Assembly: GCF_018138145.1 (NCBI RefSeq)
Contig: NZ_CP073104.1
Coordinates: 4,903,001 to 4,967,000, forward strand
Reading direction: 5' to 3'
Length of the DNA: 64,000 nt
DNA from: Pseudomonas sp. SCA2728.1_7
Lineage (GTDB): Bacteria; Pseudomonadota; Gammaproteobacteria; Pseudomonadales; Pseudomonadaceae
Position numbers and translations under genes: made by a program. Shown piece by piece: positions 49,166 through 57,540 of the stretch; the stretch's first letter is position 1, and each line of letters opens with the position of its first letter. A model generated the notes under the pieces. That model was not told the DNA's origin. It ran no database searches and saw only the letters and a list, made by a program, of their open reading frames with translations.

Positions 49166-49381
49166 ATGACTGTCTATGAAGATGAACGGGCGTTTTGGGA
49201 TGACATTGCCGGCAAGTATATTTTGAAACATGCCGAAACTGACCATAACGTCGATAACGTCATCGCAGCCGCCTCAACGTATGCCGACCGCATGGTGATA
49301 GCCCGGCGTAAACGAAAATCTGAAAAAGTCCCTGTCGGTGATGTTCCGCGGATGTCGATAAGCGCCGCAATCGCCGTTTGA
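49166..49381 (+). CDS. Small protein of unknown function
   Basis: 71 residues (MTVYEDERAFWDDIAGKYILKHAE...). AAGGAT lies eight bases before the ATG. The N-terminal half is acidic and the C-terminal part basic (RRKRKSEK). It lies at the edge of the toxin region, and I recognise no family. Confidence 0.55.
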   Translation: MTVYEDERAFWDDIAGKYILKHAETDHNVDNVIAAASTYADRMVIARRKRKSEKVPVGDVPRMSISAAIAV

Positions 49382-49453
49382 TTATTTCCCTTTTTCAGCA
49401 TTGCCTGCCGTTGCAGCTTAGCGGTGGCAGGGTGTTTACAGGTGGGCAACTCC

Positions 49454-50014
49454 ATGTCTTTGGCAAACATAAACAACACAGCGTTCACGGCGCATCTTTA
49501 TCTTGATGGCCGGCCAGTGGTACTCAATCAACAACGTCTGCAACAGGCCCTGCGCGACCTGCGCATAACCCAAGGCGAAAAACTGCATGCCGAAGTCGGG
49601 CTGGCAGATCTGCGTATCTCCAGCTTCATTACGCTGGCTGACCATGAGGACGATCCTCCGCTGCTGTTGAAGTTCGTGGCGCAGGGTGACCTTTATGCGA
49701 TCAGCCTTGTAAATCCGGGAGCGTTCGAAGGTGCGCGGTTATTCATTGAGGACAAGACACATAACTTGCTGGCCAGTACCCGTGCCCCGGCACAGTACTT
49801 TTCAATCAGTACCCATGGTGCGTCGAAGGCCTCGCTCAGCAATATCGAACCCGGTCCGGCCTATATTGAGTTGACCGCCGAGCCGAATGACAGGCCCCTG
49901 TATCGTCACATGAGCAGTGGCATGAGCACATTTCTGGACGTTGATCCCAACGGTACGGGACACAATGCCTTCAATAACAAACCGGCGACATTCGTGATCA
50001 AGTTGTTCAGGTAA
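49454..50014 (+). CDS. Protein of unknown function beside the toxin operon
   Basis: 186 residues, no signal peptide or membrane segment, beta-rich (TAHLYLDGRPVVLNQQRLQQALRDLRI, FVAQGDLYAISLVNPGAF). It is convergent with ART1 and shares a bidirectional terminator with it. It could be an accessory of the toxin locus, but that rests only on position. The start at 49454 gives MSLANINN; a GTG at 49442 is possible. Confidence 0.55.
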   Translation: MSLANINNTAFTAHLYLDGRPVVLNQQRLQQALRDLRITQGEKLHAEVGLADLRISSFITLADHEDDPPLLLKFVAQGDLYAISLVNPGAFEGARLFIEDKTHNLLASTRAPAQYFSISTHGASKASLSNIEPGPAYIELTAEPNDRPLYRHMSSGMSTFLDVDPNGTGHNAFNNKPATFVIKLFR

Positions 50015-50031
50015 AGCCACGACTGTTTAAT

Positions 50032-50070
50032 AAAAGGCACCATTCATTATTGAGATGAATGGCGCCTTTT
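50032..50070. terminator. Bidirectional terminator between convergent genes
   Basis: A 16-base arm, AAAAGGCACCATTCAT, pairs with ATGAATGGCGCCTTTT (one mismatch) around a 7-nt loop, with T-runs on both strands. It should end the toxin operon and the 49454 gene. Confidence 0.85.
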
Positions 50071-50072
50071 TT

Positions 50073-52049
50073 TCAGGCTCGGTAATGTTCGGCCACAGGC
50101 CAGATCACGTCGTTGGAGTATGTGTTTTTGCCCTTGGGCAATAGCAGGACAACACCGCCGGAGCCGGCTACTTGATTGATCAATCCGTCATAAGCAGTGC
50201 TGCCATGCCAGTAGACATCGTTCCCGTCGGTACCCGCCCACGTGGCTTTCTCTATCGCCTCGGCGTCGTCACCGGCCTGCCGCAAAATATCCTCGACTCT
50301 GGCGGCCTTGCTCAGATCCGAACTCACCAGCCAGATCCTTTCTGCACTGATGCCTCGCGTTGGCATTGATATCCGGCCTTCCAGTCTATCGCCGTCAAAA
50401 TCCCTGTCGTTCAGATAAATGTTTTCCACTCGCGGGACTACTTCAATGCCGCGGGTGTCGATGACATACAGGAAGCCAAGTGTCTGGTTGCGCCGCAGCA
50501 ATGGATAGTCGCGGGAGTCATCCATTTCAAACGATGTATCAGACTCCGCTGCCGAACTGTGTCGATTTCCGCTCGACGAATCACTGTCAGAAAAATGCCC
50601 CGGATAACGGTTGGCCTGGCTGTTGTAATGCCGAGGGTTGGAGTAGTAATCAAAGCCCATGTAAGTCAATCCATCGCCCGCAACGAATGTCGCGCTAAAA
50701 GCCGATTGGGTCGTGGAGTCGGAAGGGTTACCCCTTAACTTGATCAACCGCTTGTCCCGTGCCAGCTCAAAAGGCGTGCGCAAGTCGGCGCGAAACATGG
50801 CCGGGATGTCCGTTCGGTACAGGTAGTCATGCTTGTTGCGTTTATAGCCTGCATGTTCCAGGTAGCTTTTCAGGAAGCTTTCTTCATATCGCTGTTCGAC
50901 GGGAGGTAAGTCATCAATATGGTTTTCGCCTTCTTCTCTGAGTCTGAGACTGAAAGGGCCCAGCTCTTGCGCAATCAGGTCAAACCGCTTGTCGTCCAAC
51001 GTGTTTTGAGTGAGTTGTTGGTGCTGTTCTGCCCATTCGGGAAAGCCGTTTTCCATGTCCGGTCGCAAGCGTTTTTGCTGAGCTTTGCTCAAGTTGTAGC
51101 TGCGCAAGAGTTCAGCGCACTCACTTCGGGTTTTCTGCGGGTGGGACCACTTCATGGAGTCCAAGAGGAATTTCTGGTGATCGTCATTATCTGCGCGTGT
51201 TGCCCATTCCGGCGCTCTGCCACTGGCTTGGGCTTCGGCACGAAACGCCACAACTTCTGCACCATGGATGCTGTATACGTCCCATATTTCGCCATCGGTC
51301 CAGTGCGCAAGTTTTGCCGGTACGGAGCCATCTCCGCGAGATTCACTCGGGTCAACTTTAACCAGCCTGCCATGTTCACCAAGCAGGGCGAAGCCGACAT
51401 TTGTGCGTGTGACCACCCGTCCCTGATACGGTAGGTCGGCCCATTCGTTGACCGTGTAATAGCCTTGGGCATCTGGCAAAGGACGAGAGTAAGAGTTACC
51501 CCTGTCATTTAGGGTGTAGCGCTCAGGAAGGTAGTACTCGACGGACTTGTGCAAACTCCAGAGATTGCTGCCGGCCACTCGATAAAGCGGCGGGCCGGAG
51601 GGAACCCGCTCACTGGGCAATTTCGCCCGGTGCGTCTTGATCAAGTCGTGAAACGCCACCATCACCGTCAGCCCGGCGGCTGATCCGTCCTCATTGGCGA
51701 TGTCTGCGAACTGTCGTCCCTTGTAGCTCTTCAGCCCGTCGGCATTGTGGCCCAGTGTCTGGTCAACACTTTGCAAATAGGGCTCCAGAGGTGATGTCGT
51801 TGCAGGCTGCCGGGGCGCCTGCGTCTCGAGCATCTGGGTGATTGTGATGGCGGGCTCCGTTCTCGTGTTGCGGCCAGGAGAAGCATCGGAATCAATGCCC
51901 GGCAACGCGTTCGAGGCATCCGTTCTGACGCGGCCAGGCAAACGCGAATCGAGGTCCGCTGGCCGATCGTAGGGCGCAGGACGGGATGTCGATGTTCCCG
52001 GTGTTTCAGCTGAGGGGGATGGGCGCAGCGGCCCGGGTTTCTGGCGCAT
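50073..52049 (-). CDS. ART1: ADP-ribosyltransferase toxin (cholera/pertussis-type core)
   Basis: 658 residues from the ATG at 52049. This start is chosen because MRQKPGP and its leader are shared with ART2; upstream ATGs at 52058 and 52139 exist. There is no signal peptide. The N-terminal third is Pro/Ser/Arg-rich. The middle has GPPLYR...LWSL, then AKLAHWTDGEIW and a helical part with W-x-HP...LLRSYNLS. The C-terminal core holds LYRTD (Arg 412), FSATF (Ser 452), a Ser/Asp-rich insert, GFLYVIDTRGIEVVP and LEGRIS (Glu 557), matching the R-S-E layout of bacterial ART toxins. Substrate unknown. Last gene of the operon. Confidence 0.75.
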   Translation of the reverse strand: MRQKPGPLRPSPSAETPGTSTSRPAPYDRPADLDSRLPGRVRTDASNALPGIDSDASPGRNTRTEPAITITQMLETQAPRQPATTSPLEPYLQSVDQTLGHNADGLKSYKGRQFADIANEDGSAAGLTVMVAFHDLIKTHRAKLPSERVPSGPPLYRVAGSNLWSLHKSVEYYLPERYTLNDRGNSYSRPLPDAQGYYTVNEWADLPYQGRVVTRTNVGFALLGEHGRLVKVDPSESRGDGSVPAKLAHWTDGEIWDVYSIHGAEVVAFRAEAQASGRAPEWATRADNDDHQKFLLDSMKWSHPQKTRSECAELLRSYNLSKAQQKRLRPDMENGFPEWAEQHQQLTQNTLDDKRFDLIAQELGPFSLRLREEGENHIDDLPPVEQRYEESFLKSYLEHAGYKRNKHDYLYRTDIPAMFRADLRTPFELARDKRLIKLRGNPSDSTTQSAFSATFVAGDGLTYMGFDYYSNPRHYNSQANRYPGHFSDSDSSSGNRHSSAAESDTSFEMDDSRDYPLLRRNQTLGFLYVIDTRGIEVVPRVENIYLNDRDFDGDRLEGRISMPTRGISAERIWLVSSDLSKAARVEDILRQAGDDAEAIEKATWAGTDGNDVYWHGSTAYDGLINQVAGSGGVVLLLPKGKNTYSNDVIWPVAEHYRA

Positions 52050-52098
52050 AAAAGTCATTCCATGTGGTTGAGTCAGCCATCCGTTGGCTGAATTGGGT

Positions 52099-53902
52099 TC
52101 AAGGCCGGTCGTGCTCGGGGACCGGCCAGACGACATCATCGGCGAAGGTCTTGTCGCCTTTGGGCAGATCCAGTATCACGCCGCCTGAACGGGCGATGTC
52201 GTCGATCAGGCTGTCATAGGCGTTGCTGCCAAAGTAACCAGCGACGCGGTTGTCGGTTCCCGCCCAGGTCGCCTGTTCGATTGCCGTGACACGGTCACCT
52301 GCTTGCTGCAGCACATCCTTGACCCGGGCGGCGCGGGTCAGGTCGGAATGCCAGCCAGATCCGCTCGGCACTGATGCCGCGTGTAGGCGTGGAGATATGA
52401 CCCTCCATGTCGTCGAAGAGGAACTTGCCGTTGCCGGGGTTGAACGCCTTGTTTTCCGCGCCCGGCACCACTTCCAGGCCTCGGGTATCAATGGCGTACA
52501 CAAAGGATGTCGTTTGCTGACGTCGCGTGGATTCATAACCTTTCGAATCATCGAAAACGAACGAGCTGTCAGAGTCGACCTCGTCGCCGGTCCGTTTACC
52601 GTCCGAGACTGAACTGCTGCCCGAATCGGAGGACTCGCCGGTACGTGCTTGCGAACGCTGCGGATTCACCCCGGGAAAAAGATTGGCCTGCGAGTTGTAA
52701 TGCAGCTCGTGATAGAAGCCGCCCCGGGTCGCCGCGTAGGCAGTGGCGTCATGCAGTCCGAAGGTTGCACTCAACGCGCGTTTGTTGGTGGTGCCCGTGG
52801 GATTGCCTTTGCGGTACATCATTCGCCCGTCCCTGGCCAATTCGAACGGTAGCCGTGTTTCGCCGCGGAACATCGCCGGGATGTCGGTGCGGTACAACAT
52901 GTTGTGTTTACTTCGCAGGTAGCCGAGATGAGCCGCGTAGTCAGCTAAAAAACTGTCGCTATAGCGGGTGGCGGGCCAGTGATGATTGAGGGCCAACCCT
53001 TGGGATCGCAAGTCTTGAACATAGTTGTCCAGCTCCTCGCCGATCAGTTTGAAACGCTGTTCATTGCTGGCGTCGAGTGTCTGGCGTTTATGTTGTTCGG
53101 CCCACTGCGGTATCGGCCCATGACCGAGCTCTTCTCGAAGCTGGCGCAGTTGGACTTTGCTCAGGTTATAGCTGCGCTGTAATTGCAGGCGCTGCTCGAG
53201 CGTGAGCTGTGGATGCCGCCACTTCAAGGAGTCGGCGACGTGCCTGTAGTCCTCGGTGTTCTGCACCCGCAGGGCCCACTGCGGTGGCTGGCCGTGTTTC
53301 TCTGCCTGCTCACGGAAGTCCGCCAACTGTGTGTCTTGCAGAATGTACATCTGCTGGATGTCCTGATCAGTCCAGTGCGCGAGCTTCGCCGCTGGCGGCA
53401 TTGGGCTTTTTGCCAGGCTCCAGAGATTGTCCTGGGCTCTGCGATAAACCGGCGGGCCGGGCGCCAGACGTCTGAACGAAATGACCCGGTAGGCCTTGAG
53501 GTCCGCATCGTATTGAACACACACGTGATGCAGACCCTCTGTGCCCGCAAGCTGCACGTCAACCCAGTCTTTGCCCAGATAACTGCGGATGCCGGCCGCA
53601 TTCGGTGCCGGCATGTCGCCTAAAAACGGATGCGCGTAATCCTCAAGTGAACCCGCCGCAAAGAATCCCGTGTCGGCGCTGGCGGCCGGTGAAACACTCA
53701 CTTCGATTGCCCGGGAGACTGACCGGGACGTACCCGGCTCATCCTGGCGCGGTCGTTTTGGCGAGGAGGGCACGTCGGGCGAAAAAACACTGTCGGGTGT
53801 TTGCAGAGTCGGGGTGTCGGTCGAGCGGTTTAGCGGCGGTGAAGAACTGGCCGCTCGGTCGACGGGTGGGGACTTTGAGCGTGGGCCGGGTTTTTGTCGC
53901 AT
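52099..53902 (-). pseudogene. ART2: ADP-ribosyltransferase paralogue with a frameshift
   Basis: Starts MRQKPGP at 53902 with GGGAG upstream. The first frame ends at 52295 after 535 residues. It keeps the ART residues (LYRTD Arg 338, LSATF, MEGHIS Glu 500) but changes frame at about 52346-52351, just after ERIWL. The lost C-terminus (LTRAARVKDVLQQAG... to EHDRP) continues in another frame to 52099 and aligns with ART1. A two-base loss or one-base gain would explain this. About 70 residues present in the middle of ART1 are missing. The catalytic part may still be made. KRPR at residues 49-52 is a basic NLS-like motif. Confidence 0.7.
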
Positions 53903-53955
53903 TGGCAGTCACTCCCTGTGGATAAGTCAGCCTTCCGTTGGCTGAACTGGATAGG

Positions 53956-53985
53956 CGCCGGTGTGGGCCTCCGCTCACACCGGCG
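53956..53985. other. Hairpin between the pore protein and ART2
   Basis: CGCCGGTGTG and its exact complement around a 10-nt loop. On the coding (minus) strand no T-run follows, so it is more likely an RNA processing or attenuation element than a full terminator. Confidence 0.45.
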
Positions 53986-54008
53986 CACGGTTTTTGGTTT
54001 CTCGGAAC

Positions 54009-57000
54009 TCAGGTTTGCGCGGGCGGCAGGATCTGAAGATCTTCCGGTTTGATTCGCGCCAGGGGATCACTGTCCAGGCCCCAGTACTTTCTTACGCTGC
54101 TGTAAAACACCGTGCCGGATTTCCCGGGGGCGAAACCGATGTGGGTGACATGAACTTTCGCCGCCAGTTCGTGGCGTTGTTGATGTGCATCGATGTCGGC
54201 CACCAGTGCTTCGACACTGGCATACCCACGCGCATCGACGACGTACAGTTGGAGCACTTCAAACAGCAGGGAAATCTCATAAACGTTGCCCGCTGAAGTC
54301 ACTACGCTGACTGACTCCACCGGGGCATCGTCGTCGATATCCGGCAGTTCGACGGTCACGCTGGCGATGTACAAGCGGTTGCCTTCGAGTTTTATATCTG
54401 CGCGTGCTACCCGTTCTTTCAACGTCCGGGTGTACAGGTTCCAGGTCGAGGCATCGGCGGTTTTTGCCGCGGCGCCAGGCGTTGAAATACGAATGATCGA
54501 ATTGCTTGCCAGCAGTACGTCATAAGTCGAACTCTGGCCTTCGAGTACATAAATGCCGGTGTGGGATCCCGCTTCAATGGTGATCCGGCTGGGGTGTGCG
54601 GTCAGCACGGGTTTTACGCTCGCCAACGGTCGGACAAAGCGATAGCTGCCATTGCGTCGCTGGAGAAAACTGCGGGTGCTGAGGACGCGAATCCCGGGAT
54701 GTTTCACATCGTCTTCATAGTTCAGTTCGGGAACTTGAAGCCGGTAGGAAATACCGTCCTGCATGATCAACACCACCTCTTGCACCAGACGGGGCGTGGT
54801 GACTTTCAGGCTGTTTCTGCCGCTGTAACCTGTGGCCGCCGGGATGGGCTGAACGATGCCTTTGAAGGTCAGCACTTTCGCTGGCAGCAGGACGGACAGG
54901 TTGATGTCGCGGTAGTACAGGTGAGTGGTACCGGAGATGCCTTTGCGCACTTGCACTTCATAAGTGAGCAGTACATCGACAATCTCGGCGTTGTTGAACG
55001 CCAGAAAAACCGAGCGGGATGTTTCGGGTGTATCGCGCCGGGCGACAAACTCCACCGGACGATCCGTGCGCGACACGAAATGCCGCTTCATACCGTCTTC
55101 GGTGATTTCGACAGTGCCACCGTTGATGATGTGTACAGCCGGTGCCGCTTGGCCAATGACGGTGACGGCGGGCTCGACAGACAGAGTCGGTGCATCCCCC
55201 GGCTCCTTGGGTAGCTGGACCCGCAGCTCATAGCCATCCGCGGTCTTGAAGGTGAACTGATCGTTCTTCAGTTGGCGTTTGCCATCGATCCACTGGTAGA
55301 CATTTTCGATCGTCAGCACATGCTCGGGATCGTTGCCATCCTTGCCGCGCAGGGAGCTGACCACCAGCGATGTTCCGACGATCTGCCAGCGCTGAATGAT
55401 GTCTGCCGGCCAGCCGAATTCGATCAGGCTCGACTGTTCGCCATCCTCGACGAGGGTCGTTCGCGCATTGCTACTGGCGATGTAGTAGCGGTCCGCGCCA
55501 GTACCGCCCTCGACCCGACAGTCCAGCCCGTAGATAGCGATCGTGTCATCGCCCGCGCCCGCGCTGATGCGATCGTAGCCGTTGGCCGCAATGCGATTGG
55601 CCGCGTCGTTGCCGGTGACGCGGCTGGTGCCTTTGCGCAGGGTCGAGACGTTCTCGATCGAGGTGAGTTGCGCGACGTCGACGGCATCGACAGTCGGATC
55701 AAGGCGCCGCAACGCGACTCTGCCGCTGTGCAGATCGATGTCGTGGCCGATGTGGCGGGTATCGCTGAGCGGCCGGCTGCCTTCAAAGGCCAGCGTGTCG
55801 GAACCGGCACCGCCATCGAGCACATTGAGATGGGGTGGTTTGCGGAGGCGGTTCAATTCCTTTTCGGTGACGTCCTGATAAAACGCATCGTTTTTGTCGC
55901 CACCGGTCAGCGCTTTGTGATCGTCGCGATAGCTGAACAGATTGGCTTTGTTCTTTACGCCGATGACCCGGTCATTGCCGCTGCCCAGGCGCCAGAAAAC
56001 GCCTTTGTCGTCGCCGGCGCTGCCCGATACTTTGCCCTTGAGATTGACGGGCAGTCCGTTGCCGGCATCGATCACGTCGTCGCCCTCGACAATGGCGGCC
56101 TGACTGTCAAGCTTGAACGGTTGTTCGCCGGCGCTTTCATCCCACTGGTAGCGCCAGAGTTCCACGGGCTTGAGCTCAACCTGGAAAGCGCCGTTGATCA
56201 CGTGTTCGATGGAGTGCTTGTACGCGCCCTCCAGCATGTCCCTGGCCGACACGTCGAGCTGTTTCTGGTAATCATGAAACCCCTTGGAGAGCTTGAAGCG
56301 ATCCATGACCTCCTTGTCCAGTTCCTGGCGGGTAAAGGCGAACCAGCCTGAGCGCATGCGTTCTTCAAAGGTCAGTTCAATGTAGTCATCGATGTCGTCC
56401 ACCACTCGTGCTGCCTGGTAGATGATCGAGGCTGCGATGAGCAACCCGGCGGCGACCAGACCGACAGGGCCGGCAATACTGCCAAAACCGGCCAGTGCGG
56501 CGACACCCAGTACCAGGCTCAAGCTCGCACCCGCTACGCTCAAGCCGCCGCTGACATAGTGATCCTGTGCTTCTTTGCCCTGTGCTGCGGCGGCGGCATT
56601 GAACGATTTGATAGCGTCGGCGATGTCGAAGGGCAGGGTGATTGCGCTGGCGAACATCCCGGCCCCCCGGCTCATGTATTTGCCCACCGACGTCAGCGGG
56701 AAATACTTCAGCGCGGTGCCGCCGTTTCTCAGCATCGCCTCACCGGTTTTGGTCAGTCCCCGCTCTATGATCAACGAGCCGAACTCGGCGGCGATGGAGC
56801 CGCCCTGAAAAATCGCCTCCAGTGTGTCGCCAGCCTTGATCGCATCGATCATCGCCTTGTAACCGCTGTAGATGCCGAACGCTTGCATGCCCACGCCGGC
56901 GCCGCTGAGCAGATAGCTTTTGTTTTTGCTGATCCAGCCCGGTGCGTTTTCCAGCGCATCGACCCGGTGGATATCGAGTCTTTGCGCCGCTTTGCCCAAC

Positions 57001-57488
57001 TGATTCAGGCGATCCATTGCACTGCCGGGGTCGATCGCGGTGTCGGCGACGAACAGCGGTGCGGCATCGACGGAACGTTTGCAGGCGATTTCATAGAACA
57101 GCATGGCCGCCACGCCGCTGTCGGCGATGTCCGCCGATTTCACCCGCGCCTGCACCTTGTCTGCGTCGAAGTTGAGCCCGTCGATAAAGCCTTGATCCGC
57201 GCGCTGCATGCCGGCATTCGCCGGACTGATGGCCTCGCCATGGACTGTCGCGCCCATGGCCTGCAGTTCGACCCGGCTGGTCATCACCTCACCGATGCGC
57301 AACGGGCCGAAATGCTTGTCGAGGGATTTCAGCGTGCGCCGCCAGGCAGCATCTGCATCATCGGGCGATGTTGCGCTGTTGAGCGTTCCGGCCTGGGGCG
57401 CATGGGGATTGGCCGAAGCGTTGATGGGCGAGACCTGAACGGGGCTGAAGTTGGCCATTTGCAGGGGCGGGGTAATCATTTTTGACAT
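54009..57488 (-). CDS. Large protein with TcdA/TcdB-type pore-forming region and RTX-like motifs
   Basis: 1159 residues, no signal peptide. Residues ~191-362 are a run of amphipathic and hydrophobic helices (YLLSGAGVGMQAFGIYSGY, VSGGLSVAGASLSLVLGVAAL, PVGLVAAGLLIAASIIY) ending in VVDDIDDYIEL and ERMRSGWFAF, which I recognise as the translocation/pore region of TcdA/TcdB- and Mcf-type toxins. Residues ~490-670 carry RTX-like calcium motifs (GGAGSDTLA, AGAGDDTIA, GGTGADRYY). The C-terminal ~490 residues are beta-rich and unassigned. It has no visible enzyme domain. It lies between ART genes with gaps of 52 and 106 bp and may deliver them. Confidence 0.78.
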   Translation of the reverse strand: MSKMITPPLQMANFSPVQVSPINASANPHAPQAGTLNSATSPDDADAAWRRTLKSLDKHFGPLRIGEVMTSRVELQAMGATVHGEAISPANAGMQRADQGFIDGLNFDADKVQARVKSADIADSGVAAMLFYEIACKRSVDAAPLFVADTAIDPGSAMDRLNQLGKAAQRLDIHRVDALENAPGWISKNKSYLLSGAGVGMQAFGIYSGYKAMIDAIKAGDTLEAIFQGGSIAAEFGSLIIERGLTKTGEAMLRNGGTALKYFPLTSVGKYMSRGAGMFASAITLPFDIADAIKSFNAAAAAQGKEAQDHYVSGGLSVAGASLSLVLGVAALAGFGSIAGPVGLVAAGLLIAASIIYQAARVVDDIDDYIELTFEERMRSGWFAFTRQELDKEVMDRFKLSKGFHDYQKQLDVSARDMLEGAYKHSIEHVINGAFQVELKPVELWRYQWDESAGEQPFKLDSQAAIVEGDDVIDAGNGLPVNLKGKVSGSAGDDKGVFWRLGSGNDRVIGVKNKANLFSYRDDHKALTGGDKNDAFYQDVTEKELNRLRKPPHLNVLDGGAGSDTLAFEGSRPLSDTRHIGHDIDLHSGRVALRRLDPTVDAVDVAQLTSIENVSTLRKGTSRVTGNDAANRIAANGYDRISAGAGDDTIAIYGLDCRVEGGTGADRYYIASSNARTTLVEDGEQSSLIEFGWPADIIQRWQIVGTSLVVSSLRGKDGNDPEHVLTIENVYQWIDGKRQLKNDQFTFKTADGYELRVQLPKEPGDAPTLSVEPAVTVIGQAAPAVHIINGGTVEITEDGMKRHFVSRTDRPVEFVARRDTPETSRSVFLAFNNAEIVDVLLTYEVQVRKGISGTTHLYYRDINLSVLLPAKVLTFKGIVQPIPAATGYSGRNSLKVTTPRLVQEVVLIMQDGISYRLQVPELNYEDDVKHPGIRVLSTRSFLQRRNGSYRFVRPLASVKPVLTAHPSRITIEAGSHTGIYVLEGQSSTYDVLLASNSIIRISTPGAAAKTADASTWNLYTRTLKERVARADIKLEGNRLYIASVTVELPDIDDDAPVESVSVVTSAGNVYEISLLFEVLQLYVVDARGYASVEALVADIDAHQQRHELAAKVHVTHIGFAPGKSGTVFYSSVRKYWGLDSDPLARIKPEDLQILPPAQT

Positions 57489-57540
57489 GTCATTAATCCT
57501 TTAATGATGAGGTTTGCGCGCCGGTGTCCGTACCGGTGTG

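Noticed and set aside
52099..52551. Separate 150-codon gene after ART2
   Set aside because: Its last ~80 residues align with the ART1 C-terminus, and its first part is an out-of-frame reading of ART2; it is the shifted end of one gene.
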